A DNA stretch of 64,000 nucleotides, taken from the NCBI GenBank assembly GCA_963663495.1, contig OY760427.1:2356001-2420000 (forward strand), written 5' to 3'. The notes beneath the pieces were generated by a model. It worked only from the letters and a program-made list of their open reading frames with translations, had not been told where the DNA came from and did no database searches. Positions within the stretch are counted from its first letter, which is position 1, and each line of letters starts with the position of its first letter. This document shows, piece by piece, positions 16,548 through 26,131 of the stretch. The position numbers and the translations under genes are program-made. The stretch is from G963663495 sp963663495. GTDB taxonomy: Bacteria; Bacteroidota; Rhodothermia; Rhodothermales; Bin80.

Positions 16548-19500
16548 ATGACTGCATTTAGGACAGGGTTCTCAAGTGTCCTTGTGTGCGCTGTTGTATC
16601 GTGCACAGCTGATCTCCCGAAGGGCACCAGATTCACGCTGATGCCTGGTAGTCGCACTGGCGTTGATTTTGTGAATGCGATTGTCGAACAGGATGGGTTT
16701 AACGTATTAGAATACGAGTACTTTTACAATGGCGGTGGTGTTGCGGCTGGTGATCTTAATAGCGATGGCCTGCCCGAGCTGTACTTCACCGCAAACATGG
16801 AACCGGATGCTCTCTATTTGAATCAAGGTAGCTTTCGGTTCAAAGACATTTCTGCAAGCGCCGGGCTGAACGAAGAACGCAGTTGGACCACGGGTGTCAC
16901 GATGGTGGACATCAACTCCGATGGATGGCTGGATATCTATGTTTGCAGATCAGGGAACGTTTCTGCGGAACGCAGGCGAAATTTGCTTTACGTCAACAAC
17001 GGAGATCTAACCTTTACCGAAAGTGCAGCCTCCTACGGACTTGACCTTGAGACATATTCAAACCACGCCTCCTTCTTTGACTACGACCACGATGGCGACC
17101 TTGATGCTTACATCCTCAATCATGCCATAAGGCGCTATTCGCAGTTCTTGGTCGAATACATGCGTAGCCAGCGCGATTCGTTGGCCGGAGATATGTTGCT
17201 GCGAAACGACGATGGGCTGTTTGTTGATGTGAGTGCGGAAGCAGGAATTATCGGAAACCCGCTTGGCTTCGGTTTAAGCGCGGTTGTGAGTGACATCAAT
17301 AAAGACGGATGGCTGGATATCTACGTCTCCAACGACTACATCGAAGATGACTATATGTACGTAAATCAGGGAGACGGGACATTTAGGGAGTCAGTGCGGG
17401 ATTACTTTACCCATACCTCGTATTCCTCAATGGGCGCCGATATCGCTGACGTCAATAATGATCTGCTTCTGGATGTGATCACTCTGGACATGCTGGCGGA
17501 GGACAATTATCGGCAGAAGATTCTAAAAGGGCCAGAAGATCATGTATTCTACGCCAACTTCCGTGAAAATGGCTTCCATGAGCAGTATATGCGCAATATG
17601 CTGCACATCGCCCGACGCGATGGTGGGTACATAGAGATTGGTCAATTGGCAGGCCTCTCTAATACTGATTGGAGCTGGGCACCTCTTCTTGCTGATTTTG
17701 ACTTGGATGGCTACAAGGATGTGCTGGTTACCAACGGATACATGCGCGATTATACCAACTTGGACTTCCTGAACACGACCTTGGTGACCGCCTATGCAGA
17801 GGCACAAGCTAGGGGAGAAGTGCTGTCATCGGTCACCATGGTCCATGAAATGCCACAAACAAGACTCCAGAATTATGTTTTTCAGAATACTGGCGACCTG
17901 GCATTCTTGGACCAGACAATAGAATGGGGGTTAGATCAACGGACATTGTCAAATGGAGCCATCGTTTCGGACCTTGATGGGGATGGAGATCCAGATATTG
18001 TTATCAGCAACATCAACCAGGAGGCCTCACTGTACCGTAACGAGTCATTGGGTCAGTCGCTACGAATGAACTTCGTGGGCCACAGCGGAAATAGGTCGGG
18101 AATAGGAACCAAGGTGACCGTTACGGCAGGAAACCTTACCATGTATCAGGAAATGATCCCGGGCCGTGGATACCTATCGTCGTTAGCACCTGAGCTCTTG
18201 TTTGGGCTTGGCAATGCCCAAAGCGCTGACATTGAAGTCACTTGGCCAGATGGCAGACATCTAATTCTTCGCAATGTCTCGTCTGGGACCCTCGTGCTCA
18301 ATCACAATGACGCCGGCGCGCCGGATGATGAGGAGCCGCACGAGGAAGCTCGGCTTATCACCCCGGTGGAGATACCTGGCTTGGACGTTATGCATGCAGA
18401 AGATAGCTACAGCGATTTCGACCGGGAGCCATTACTTCCGTATTCCCTTTCCCGCGAGGGACCGGCACTAGCCGCCGGCGACATTAATCGCGATGGGCTG
18501 ATTGACCTGTATCTTGGGGGCGCACGAGAACAGGCGGGACGCCTTTTACTGCAGCAACTGGATGGATCCTTTCTGTCACCGGTGTCCGCCATACTGCAGG
18601 CCCATGCTGAGTACGAGGATGTAGACGCGCTAATGCTGGACTATGATAAGGACGGCGACTTGGACCTGTATGTGGCCAGCGGGGGTGGGATGGCGTTGGA
18701 CACCTCTTCACTCTATCAGGATCGCTTGTACACTAACATCGGGTTCGGGCAGCTGACACATGAAGTCGGGATTCTGCCGTACATGCCATACAGCTCGTCT
18801 GCAATTGCCGCACATGACTACGACCTTGATGGCGACCTTGATCTTTTTATTGGAGGGAGATGGCGTCCCGGACTTTATCCCCATGCGCCCCGAAGCTATA
18901 TGCTGAGAAACGAGAAGGGGGCGTCGTTTTCGGATATCACAACAGAGGTTTCCGGGGAGCTCGTATCTCCAGGACTCGTTACGGACGCCATTTGGGCTAA
19001 TGTTACAGGAGATGCGAAAGCAGAGTTGATCATCGTCGGGGATTGGATGCCAATTCGGATTTTCTCAGTACGCGCTGGCGAACGTGCACAGGAATTGACT
19101 GACGAGCTGGGATTGTCCTCAAGCAACGGGTTCTGGCGCGTTGTGAAAGCGTCAGACCTAGACGGAGACGGCGACCTTGACCTGGTCGGCGGGAATCGTG
19201 GGCTTAACACGCAGTTGAGCGTGTCCTCTTCGGAGCCTGCAACCATTCTGGCAGCTGATTTCGATCACAATGGGACGCCTGATTTTGTGCTTGGACACTA
19301 TATCCAAGGCCAAGATTATCCTGTAGCTGCGCGCGATGAACTGCTCGGACAGATAGGAGTGCTTGCGCAAAGATTCCCCACCTACGAGTCGTATGCCCTG
19401 GCAACCATGCTGGATGTTGTGCCACGAGAGTGGAGAAACAGCGCCTTGGAATTGAAAGCATTTGTGTCCGAGACTCAAGTGTTTGAGAATGAAGGAGGGG

Positions 19501-19826
19501 CCAATTTGGCGGGCCGGCCACTACCCCTATTGGCTCAGATCTCCATGGTACGTGACATCGAGATCCTGGATGTAGATGGTGATACCATGTTGGACCTCCT
19601 CATCGCAGGAAATGACTTTGGTAATCGGGCACAAGCCGGCCGGCTTAACGCTAGTCACGGCGTGCTGCTTTCCGGGCAGGGTAAGCTGGAATTTGAGCCA
19701 GTGGATCCGAGCGGATTTGTGGCTCAAGGAGATGTACGGAAAGTGTTGGTTGTAGAGACGGCTGGGGAAGAATTGGTGATCGTGGCACGCAGTAATGGTC
19801 CTATGTCCACTTTTGTTATCAAGTAA
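16548..19826 (+). CDS. FG-GAP/VCBS repeat (CRTAC1-type) lipoprotein with ASPIC/UnbV domain
   Basis: A 1092-residue protein from ATG 16548 (an in-frame TTG sits two codons earlier). The N-terminus is a lipoprotein signal (lipobox VVSC, then TADLPKG), so it should be anchored in the outer membrane or periplasm. It contains at least ten calcium-binding FG-GAP-type loops, for example GDLNSDGLPELYF, DINSDGWLDIYV, DYDHDGDLDAYI, DFDLDGYKDVLV and DLDGDGDPDIVI. An ASPIC/UnbV domain with an IEVTWPDGRH motif sits near residue 560. A second propeller follows in the C-terminal half. The length and the two-propeller layout match large CRTAC1-family proteins of Bacteroidota and Rhodothermota, often linked to surface glycan or protein binding. 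The exact ligand is unknown. Confidence 0.88.
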   Translation: MTAFRTGFSSVLVCAVVSCTADLPKGTRFTLMPGSRTGVDFVNAIVEQDGFNVLEYEYFYNGGGVAAGDLNSDGLPELYFTANMEPDALYLNQGSFRFKDISASAGLNEERSWTTGVTMVDINSDGWLDIYVCRSGNVSAERRRNLLYVNNGDLTFTESAASYGLDLETYSNHASFFDYDHDGDLDAYILNHAIRRYSQFLVEYMRSQRDSLAGDMLLRNDDGLFVDVSAEAGIIGNPLGFGLSAVVSDINKDGWLDIYVSNDYIEDDYMYVNQGDGTFRESVRDYFTHTSYSSMGADIADVNNDLLLDVITLDMLAEDNYRQKILKGPEDHVFYANFRENGFHEQYMRNMLHIARRDGGYIEIGQLAGLSNTDWSWAPLLADFDLDGYKDVLVTNGYMRDYTNLDFLNTTLVTAYAEAQARGEVLSSVTMVHEMPQTRLQNYVFQNTGDLAFLDQTIEWGLDQRTLSNGAIVSDLDGDGDPDIVISNINQEASLYRNESLGQSLRMNFVGHSGNRSGIGTKVTVTAGNLTMYQEMIPGRGYLSSLAPELLFGLGNAQSADIEVTWPDGRHLILRNVSSGTLVLNHNDAGAPDDEEPHEEARLITPVEIPGLDVMHAEDSYSDFDREPLLPYSLSREGPALAAGDINRDGLIDLYLGGAREQAGRLLLQQLDGSFLSPVSAILQAHAEYEDVDALMLDYDKDGDLDLYVASGGGMALDTSSLYQDRLYTNIGFGQLTHEVGILPYMPYSSSAIAAHDYDLDGDLDLFIGGRWRPGLYPHAPRSYMLRNEKGASFSDITTEVSGELVSPGLVTDAIWANVTGDAKAELIIVGDWMPIRIFSVRAGERAQELTDELGLSSSNGFWRVVKASDLDGDGDLDLVGGNRGLNTQLSVSSSEPATILAADFDHNGTPDFVLGHYIQGQDYPVAARDELLGQIGVLAQRFPTYESYALATMLDVVPREWRNSALELKAFVSETQVFENEGGANLAGRPLPLLAQISMVRDIEILDVDGDTMLDLLIAGNDFGNRAQAGRLNASHGVLLSGQGKLEFEPVDPSGFVAQGDVRKVLVVETAGEELVIVARSNGPMSTFVIK

Positions 19827-20018
19827 GACTCTTTTCCGAACTGGCGATGTTGTGTGCGCCAAAGTAACCTGATGCAGCCCTGACTAAACGACGGTTCAAG
19901 ACCTTATAGTCTCACAATACCATGCACTTTTCGTAAATGGCGCAGCTGGGAGATGAACGATTGGCACGATCTTGTGAGCTTCATGCCTCGCGGACGAGCC
20001 CGCTGCGGCGAAAATAAT

Positions 20019-21476
20019 GGGAGTTATATGGCCGAGTGCCACGCGTTTTCGCAGGAGTTACTTTTTGTGCTTTGGTGGTGCAGACAGGATGGCTTTCGCC
20101 AGTTTTTCATAATCGGCTCCCGCTTTTCACGAAAAGACTGCAATTATTTCAAATAACTCAACATGTGGGTACGCATGCTATATACTTTCCATCTATTAGG
20201 AAGTCATATACCATAGTGCCATGCCCGAAACGGTTAGTGCATACCGCAATATCACATACAGGCTGTTGCCCGGAAGTCGGAGTAATGCCAAGCACCTTGC
20301 TGGATTAGCGGGTGCGTGTAGGTTTGTGTGGAATGCCATCCTCGCAGAGCAGAGCGAGGCGTACAAGAAAGCGAAAGAGGCTGGAGAGAAGCCGCCCTCG
20401 GTAAGCTTCTTCTCGCTGGGGAAGCGGTTCACGGCACTGCGCCGTACGGTCGAGTGGCTACCTGAATACTCCTTTGGTGTCGTTAGATACACATTGAAAT
20501 ATCAGGCGGATGCATGGAAGGCATTCTTCAAGGAAGGTAAGAGAAGACCGAGATTCCATTCCAGACGTGGTAGTACGCCTTCGTTCACGATCCCGGATAA
20601 CGTAAGGGTTCGGGATGGCAAGCTGTATATCCCGAAAGTGGGATATATGGCGCTCCGCAGGCGGGGAGGCAACCCGTACCCTGATGGTATACCCGTCAAA
20701 GCCACTGTAAAGAAGAACGCCGGCAGAGGGTATGCTGTCATCTGCTACAAGATGGAGGCACCTGTAATAGAGGTTACCGGCGGCGCTGTAGGCATTGACC
20801 GTAATTGCGGGCAGGTCGCTATGGTCTCCACAGAGGGCGATACAAGCATTATCAGACAACCGGATACGAAGCGTCTTGATGCCAAGTTGAAGCGGCATCA
20901 GCGAAGACTGGCGAGACAGAAGAAAGGCTCCAACCGTCGTAACAGGCGGAAGCATAGAATCGCCCGCATACAGTGCAAGCGTGCTAACATCCTCAAGAAT
21001 GCGAACCACCAGGTAAGTCGCAGTATTGCCAATTGCTCCTCAACGGTGATACTGGAGGACCTGAAGATCAAAGCGATGGCACGTTCAGCTAAGGGGACGA
21101 TGGAGAGCTTTGGCACAAACGTCAGACAGAAGTCTGGCCTCAACCGTGGAATACTGCGAACAGGTTGGGGCCAGCTGAATCAGATGCTGAGCTATAAGTG
21201 CCGCAAGGTGATAAAGGTTACCGCTGCCTATAGCAGTCAGCGGTGTTCTGTGTGTGGGCACACAGAAGCGAGTAACCGTAAGACGCAGAGCAAATTCAAG
21301 TGTATGTCATGTGGACATGCGGATCATGCAGACCTGAATGCGGCTGCAAACATACTGGCCTCCGGGATTGGGGCTTCTGCACGGCGAGGGGCGTTCGGGT
21401 TACCGATCCCTATGACCCGTGAAATTGATACTAGTGCCTCACTGTGTACAGCTGGTCACTCACGTATGTAATTCCC
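20019..21476 (+). mobile_element. TnpB-only element, copy 1 (1458 bp)
   Basis: Ends are GGGAGTTATATGG (20019) and, in inverse, GGGAATTACATACG (from 21476), giving near-perfect terminal inverted repeats. The trinucleotide AAT flanks both sides (20016-20018 and 21477-21479). Copy 2 at 27102-28559 has exactly the same length. No TnpA transposase is present. The 200-bp left end is shared with copies 2 and 3 and with the remnant at 52204. The 192 bp between the FG-GAP stop and this element hold nothing recognisable. Confidence 0.88.
20221..21471 (+). CDS. tnpB: TnpB, RNA-guided nuclease of IS200/IS605-type elements
   Basis: A 416-residue TnpB (OrfB) of usual length. The N-terminal helix-turn-helix/wedge part (YRNITYRLLPG, AGACRFVWNAILAEQ) is followed by a RuvC-like domain with D193 (VGIDRNCGQ), E279 (VILEDLKIK) and D371 (ADLNAAANI). 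A four-cysteine zinc ribbon lies between the last two (C342, C345, C361, C364). Everything needed for nuclease activity is there. By family knowledge it would be guided by an RNA from the 3' end of its own element, the guide being the adjacent DNA. The stop lies 5 bp before the element end, and the next host gene starts 12 bp after the stop. Confidence 0.93.
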   Translation: MPETVSAYRNITYRLLPGSRSNAKHLAGLAGACRFVWNAILAEQSEAYKKAKEAGEKPPSVSFFSLGKRFTALRRTVEWLPEYSFGVVRYTLKYQADAWKAFFKEGKRRPRFHSRRGSTPSFTIPDNVRVRDGKLYIPKVGYMALRRRGGNPYPDGIPVKATVKKNAGRGYAVICYKMEAPVIEVTGGAVGIDRNCGQVAMVSTEGDTSIIRQPDTKRLDAKLKRHQRRLARQKKGSNRRNRRKHRIARIQCKRANILKNANHQVSRSIANCSSTVILEDLKIKAMARSAKGTMESFGTNVRQKSGLNRGILRTGWGQLNQMLSYKCRKVIKVTAAYSSQRCSVCGHTEASNRKTQSKFKCMSCGHADHADLNAAANILASGIGASARRGAFGLPIPMTREIDTSASLCTAGHSRM

Positions 21477-21482
21477 AATATT

Positions 21483-22823
21483 ATGGATGTCGCAGGCACA
21501 GTGGATCATAAGACTACCTTGGGCAGACATAGGCGTGTGCTTGTACTCGCCTACTATTTTCCGCCCATGGGCCTAAGTGGAGTCCAGCGGGTAGCTAAGT
21601 TCGTAAAATACCTTCCAGAGTACGGCTGGAATTCGACCGTTATAACTTCACATCCGCGCGGGTATTTTGCCTACGATCAGTCTTTGACCGCCGATATCTC
21701 CCGGCCCGGAATCCATGTGCATAGGACCTCCTCCTGGGATCCGACACGATTGTTTTCCAAGCAGAAAACTATTGCGCTACCAAGCGAGTCGCGGCGCAAA
21801 TGGCTTTCATGGGCAAGCCAAGCGTTCTTCATTCCAGACAACAAGATTGGCTGGCTCGGCCCCGGCAAACGATTAGGAGGCGAGCTCCTTTCGGTGCAGG
21901 CTCACGATGTTATTCTGGCCAGCGCACCGCCGTATACATCCCTCGTACTGGGCGGTCAGCTGAGTCGTCAGTTTGACATCCCGCTTGTGGTTGACTACCG
22001 TGATGATTGGCTTGGAAACCCGCGGCATACATACCTAACTCCGGTACACCGCTACCTTCATCGCCAACTTGAGGCAAGGGTGTTAAAGCAGTCTGCCCAT
22101 GTGTTATCAATTAACGCTCCAATCCTGGACTCATTAGTTCAACGCGCTCAGGGATATGGCGTGAATACAGAATTCACAGTCATTCCGCAGGGATTTGATC
22201 CTGAATCATTACACTGCACTACGGATGGCAGCGTTGATCAACATGTCATGCGACTAACCTACACGGGGGTCTTCTACCATGCTCAATCGCCAGACTATTT
22301 CTTGCGCGGGCTTGCCCGTATGATTGAAGATTTCCCAGAAGCACGGGCGAAGGTCAAAGCGGAGTTTGTCGGGCTGATTCCCATGGCATCCTTGGAGCTA
22401 GCGGACCGACTCGGACTCGGCCGAGTCGTATCGTATCGGGGCTATCAGGAGCATCAAAAGACAATGGAATTCCAAGGTACGGCAGATGTGCTCTGGATGA
22501 CCATCGGCGACCAACCAGGGGGCGATGGCATTTCAACGGGCAAGCTCTTCGAATACATGGGAACACGCAAACCCATTCTCGCACTGATTCCGGACGGAAC
22601 GGCGGCAGCATCCTTGGACCGGTATGGTGCCTCGTGGATCGTTGAGCCGAGCGATATAGGCAATATTGCCACGACGTTGGCCGACATCTTTAAACTTTGG
22701 AGCGCGAAACGTCTTCCGTGGGGCAACCCCTCGTATGTGAAACGCTTTGATAGAAGGCGTTTAACGAGGAACTTAGCTCTAATCTTGGAAGCTGCGGCGG
22801 CGGAACCTTTCCGGGAAAAATGA
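21483..22823 (+). CDS. Glycosyltransferase, GT4-like
   Basis: A 446-residue protein from ATG 21483; upstream in-frame codons lie inside the mobile element and are ignored. The N-terminal Rossmann half has the GT4 pattern (VLVLAYYFPPMGLSGVQRVA, then WNSTVITSHPRGYF, DIPLVVDYRDDWLGNP). The C-terminal donor-binding half has LTYTGVFYHAQSP, VSYRGYQEH and GDGISTGKLFEYMGTRKP, which holds the conserved E before YMG. It would transfer a sugar from a nucleotide-sugar donor to a surface glycan or lipid. It is first of three same-strand genes (next at 22915). Its original 5' region has been replaced by the TnpB element ending 6 bp upstream. Confidence 0.87.
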   Translation: MDVAGTVDHKTTLGRHRRVLVLAYYFPPMGLSGVQRVAKFVKYLPEYGWNSTVITSHPRGYFAYDQSLTADISRPGIHVHRTSSWDPTRLFSKQKTIALPSESRRKWLSWASQAFFIPDNKIGWLGPGKRLGGELLSVQAHDVILASAPPYTSLVLGGQLSRQFDIPLVVDYRDDWLGNPRHTYLTPVHRYLHRQLEARVLKQSAHVLSINAPILDSLVQRAQGYGVNTEFTVIPQGFDPESLHCTTDGSVDQHVMRLTYTGVFYHAQSPDYFLRGLARMIEDFPEARAKVKAEFVGLIPMASLELADRLGLGRVVSYRGYQEHQKTMEFQGTADVLWMTIGDQPGGDGISTGKLFEYMGTRKPILALIPDGTAAASLDRYGASWIVEPSDIGNIATTLADIFKLWSAKRLPWGNPSYVKRFDRRRLTRNLALILEAAAAEPFREK

Positions 22824-22914
22824 TGAAAATGCTGCCTTATGTACGTTCGCGATAGTATTCTGGACCTGCTAATTCAGGTAGCCTTGGCATCCATTACCCA
22901 CTACCGCGCTGGAA

Positions 22915-23328
22915 ATGCCTGACGCCCTGTTGCAGTTTAGCCTCCCGAGTACCCATGAGAGTCTTGAGGATGCGGTCGAAAAAATGCAGGCCTTTCTGGA
23001 AGGGTTAGAGCTTTCAGAATCCTTGGCCTACATCGTTACCCTTCTTGCCAGCGAGGCCATTACAAACGGCATGGCCCATGGCAATAAGTGGGAAGCGATA
23101 AGGACTGTAGACGTACGGATTGAGGCAACGGATGCGGCTATTGAGTGCTGTGTTTCTGATCAGGGAGACGGGTTTAGGCTCGATAACATTGATAATCCTT
23201 TGGATCCAGATAACCTACTCCAGAGCAGTGGGCGAGGCTTGTATTTTATGCGAACTATGGCGGACGAATTCCATACTGAAAACAGCGGCTCCCGCATCCG
23301 GCTGCGGTTTAATCGTCCAGGATCCTAG
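22915..23328 (+). CDS. RsbW/SpoIIAB-like ATP-binding anti-sigma regulatory protein
   Basis: A 137-residue HATPase_c_2 protein. The GHKL ATP-binding boxes are clear: N box SEAITNGMAHGNKWE, G1 box VSDQGDGF, and G2 box SSGRGLYFMRTMADE. No histidine-kinase dimerisation domain is present, so it resembles stand-alone anti-sigma or switch kinases that act on STAS-domain partners. No STAS partner or sigma factor is in the window. It is 91 bp after the glycosyltransferase and 18 bp before the next gene, probably one operon. Confidence 0.87.
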   Translation: MPDALLQFSLPSTHESLEDAVEKMQAFLEGLELSESLAYIVTLLASEAITNGMAHGNKWEAIRTVDVRIEATDAAIECCVSDQGDGFRLDNIDNPLDPDNLLQSSGRGLYFMRTMADEFHTENSGSRIRLRFNRPGS

Positions 23329-23346
23329 TTCGGGGCCACGGTAGTC

Positions 23347-25206
23347 GTGCTGCGTTCGGTCACAACCTGTTTGGTGCTTGCGTTCCTGGTCGGCGCCATC
23401 ATTATGATTGGAGGTGCTGCACAGGACAGGAGCCATCTACCGCTTGTCGTAACGGCAGCTTTGATAGCAGGAGTCGCTGTGATATGGCTTTGGCGCATTG
23501 ATGTCCTAACTATCGCTGAAGTCCTTGGTTATGCTGTTATGTTTCGGCTCCTACTGTTTCCCATACCGCCATCACTATCTGACGATTCGTACAGGTATGT
23601 GTGGGACGGAGTTGTGACTTTATCAGGCAAGAATCCGTACCAACATACGCCGGATGCTGCAGAACTTACCACCTTGCAATCGGATGTGGTCTACAAGAAT
23701 CTGAATTCTCCATCCTGGCACTCCGTATACCCGCCGGTCTCACAATACATCTTTGCCTTCGGGTCGGTCGTGCACAGGCATGGCTGGGTCTACAGTCACT
23801 TTGGAATAAAGGCTCTGTTCTTTCTTCTTGAGCTGCTGGCCGTGTTTCTCATAGCGCGCATGGTATGTGCACGTTGGCTAGTGCTGTATGCCCTGAACCC
23901 TGTTATTCTTATTGAAACTGCGGGGCAGGCCCACACTGAATCAGCCTTGGTGCTGCTGTTGGTGATGACTGTATTGTTTGCACGGCGCGGTAATGGGAGG
24001 CTGGCTTCGGTGGCACTTGCCTGTTCAGGCTGGGTCAAGCTGTACCCATTCGTCTTACTTCCTTTACTCTGGCGACGATTCCGGTGGAACGGGATCTGGC
24101 CTGGGGCTGCTACGGCTATCCTGCTTGCATTGCCGTTCGCAGCCCCGCATGTGGTCGGCAACGTGTGGAATTCGCTTGACTTGTATTCGAGGTACTTTGA
24201 GTTCAATGCCGGACTCTATTACAGCTTAAAGAAGACGATGCTGCTATTCACCGGCGACGATTGGAGTAAACAGCTCGGCCCAATACTTCGATATTGTTTT
24301 GTAGCATGTCTTCCTGTCATTTACTATCTGGATCACAAGTACCGATGGCCGCTTGCTCGCGCATTCCTTGTAACTATAGCATGCTATCTGGTATTATCAA
24401 CGACGGTGCATCCGTGGTACCTGGTAGGACTGCTTGCATTAGCCGTGATTCTGAAGCGCGAGGCTTGGCACTGGTACTGGCTGGCATTGCTATCAATGTG
24501 TACGTATCTGATGTATATCGGAGGCCCATATTGGCCATTCGTTATAGGTGGTTGGGGTGGCTGGGTTGTTCTTGTATGCTGGAGCTACGGTCCTGCTTGG
24601 TTACAACAACTACTTCGGTACCGTGCGTGGCGAAAATGGCATGTACTTCAACCATACTTGCCACGAGTGACCGATTCACTGATGGTACTGGATCTAGGAG
24701 CGGGGGAGGGGTATGTGGGAGAGAGGATATGGAAGTCCATGGACGCCAGAGTCACGGCTTGCGATGTTATCGACTTGAATCGGTCTTCAATCCCTCTTGT
24801 TTTATTTGACGGAAGGCACTTGCCTTGGGAAAATGCACGGTTTGACGTTGTCGTATTGTACTTCGTGTTGCACCATGCTGCGGATCAAGAGATTGTGGTA
24901 CGCGAGGCTTTGCGTACAGCGAAGGGTCGCGTAATCGTGGTAGAAGCCGTTTATGAGAATGATATCAGCCGACGGCTGATGAGATTTGCAGACATCTGGG
25001 CCAATCGCTTGCGGTCGTGGGGGCAGATGGTGGGGCAGGAGGAAGCCTTACGTTTCAGGACCACCCGCGGGTGGTCTAAATTATTCGAGGCGCAGGGGGC
25101 GGAAGTCCTGGCACAAACCACGAGGGGCTGCTTCCTTCATCGGCAGGCTCTCTTTGTTCTTGAAAGAGCTAGTGCGGGTGCTTCCTCTCGTCGAATACAG
25201 GACTAG
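23347..25206 (+). CDS. Membrane GT87-like glycosyltransferase fused to a SAM methyltransferase
   Basis: A 619-residue protein with GTG start at 23347. Residues 1-420 are a multi-span membrane part with about ten hydrophobic segments. An early periplasmic-type loop SDDSYRYVWDG carries the acidic pair usual for lipid-phosphosugar-dependent (GT-C) enzymes such as GT87. Later segments include GWVKLYPFVLLPLLW and STTVHPWYLVGLLALAV. From about residue 440 a class I methyltransferase begins: VLDLGAGEG (motif I) near 446, DGRHLPWENARFDVVVLYFV, LHHAADQE and a VIVVEAVYEND strand. The fusion suggests coupled glycosylation and methylation of a lipid-linked glycan at the inner membrane. Substrates are unknown. 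Its 3' end overlaps the convergent ankyrin gene by 38 bp. Confidence 0.82.
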   Translation: MLRSVTTCLVLAFLVGAIIMIGGAAQDRSHLPLVVTAALIAGVAVIWLWRIDVLTIAEVLGYAVMFRLLLFPIPPSLSDDSYRYVWDGVVTLSGKNPYQHTPDAAELTTLQSDVVYKNLNSPSWHSVYPPVSQYIFAFGSVVHRHGWVYSHFGIKALFFLLELLAVFLIARMVCARWLVLYALNPVILIETAGQAHTESALVLLLVMTVLFARRGNGRLASVALACSGWVKLYPFVLLPLLWRRFRWNGIWPGAATAILLALPFAAPHVVGNVWNSLDLYSRYFEFNAGLYYSLKKTMLLFTGDDWSKQLGPILRYCFVACLPVIYYLDHKYRWPLARAFLVTIACYLVLSTTVHPWYLVGLLALAVILKREAWHWYWLALLSMCTYLMYIGGPYWPFVIGGWGGWVVLVCWSYGPAWLQQLLRYRAWRKWHVLQPYLPRVTDSLMVLDLGAGEGYVGERIWKSMDARVTACDVIDLNRSSIPLVLFDGRHLPWENARFDVVVLYFVLHHAADQEIVVREALRTAKGRVIVVEAVYENDISRRLMRFADIWANRLRSWGQMVGQEEALRFRTTRGWSKLFEAQGAEVLAQTTRGCFLHRQALFVLERASAGASSRRIQD

Positions 25207-26116
25207 GCTGCGCCGCCTGTTCCAAGATCTTTCGGACAGGCCGACTGGCTGAAGCAATCAGGCGGCTATAATATGCTGCGGGGCCTGTCGGATGGTTTTT
25301 CGCCCCCTCGGCGGCCAATAGATCTCGGACGATGGCGACGTAGGCACGTTGCCTTCGCCCAGCTCCGCCCGACAATTTTGACCCGTGTACAGCCCAACCC
25401 AATGGAGAGCCGTTGTGAAGGGAATCATAGACATCCACGGGTGCTCCTGCGTCCAGCAAGAAGCGTACTTGGTGGGATTGGCCAAACCAGGCAGCCTGAT
25501 GTAGAGGGGTTCCGTCATCCAGTCCTCTGCAAGTCAAGTCAGCTCCGGCATCAACCAACATCCTTACCGGCCATGATTCTTTCCTACCAGCAACATCTGC
25601 CAGCAGGCGATCCTCCTCTGGATTCCCTGTCTTGGCCAGTCCGAGTTCGGCTGCCAGGATGGACTCGGCTGCAGACCTATCAAGGTTGGACATTGATATT
25701 GCGAGCTGGTCTGCACCGTTTGTCTCTGTGTTCGCACCCCTCAGTACCAGGAATTTACAGACATCTTTAAAGCCTCGTCGGGCGGCATGCGCATACGCTG
25801 ACTTGCCGCCAGCCGTTGTGCTGTTGATGCTGGCGCCGTTGTCCAGCAGAATACGGCACGCCGAAACGCGCCTCCGTCTTGCTGCGACATGCAGGGCCGA
25901 CTCGGCGAACGGCCCCCATACTTGATTTGGATCAGCACCGTCTGCGAGTATCTGTCGCAGCTTTCGGTCGCCATCCTGCCCATAGTTATGGTCTATGAAT
26001 TCGTGTAGCATTATTGGATACCAAGATTGGATGTTGGCTAAGGCCAAGCGTTTATCGTACGGGGTTATGGCCACACCGGGATCCCAAGTTCTGGAATTGC
26101 GGCCTACTCTGCACAT
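25169..26116 (-). CDS. Ankyrin-repeat protein
   Basis: About 315 residues, starting at ATG 26116 (a TTG four codons upstream is also open). At least four to five ankyrin-type repeats can be read: LRQILADGADPNQVWG, ESALHVAARRRRVSACRILL, KSAYAHAARRGFKDVCKFLV, DGTPLHQAAWFGQSHQVRFL and NGSPLGWAVHG. No signal peptide is visible, so it is probably a cytoplasmic binding protein whose partner is unknown. It follows miaA on the same strand with a gap of 15 bp and is likely co-transcribed with it. The 3' end runs 38 bp into the convergent methyltransferase-fusion gene. Confidence 0.82.
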   Translation of the reverse strand: MCRVGRNSRTWDPGVAITPYDKRLALANIQSWYPIMLHEFIDHNYGQDGDRKLRQILADGADPNQVWGPFAESALHVAARRRRVSACRILLDNGASINSTTAGGKSAYAHAARRGFKDVCKFLVLRGANTETNGADQLAISMSNLDRSAAESILAAELGLAKTGNPEEDRLLADVAGRKESWPVRMLVDAGADLTCRGLDDGTPLHQAAWFGQSHQVRFLLDAGAPVDVYDSLHNGSPLGWAVHGSKLSGGAGRRQRAYVAIVRDLLAAEGAKNHPTGPAAYYSRLIASASRPVRKILEQAAQPSPVFDERKHPH

Positions 26117-26131
26117 CACGTAACCCAAAGT

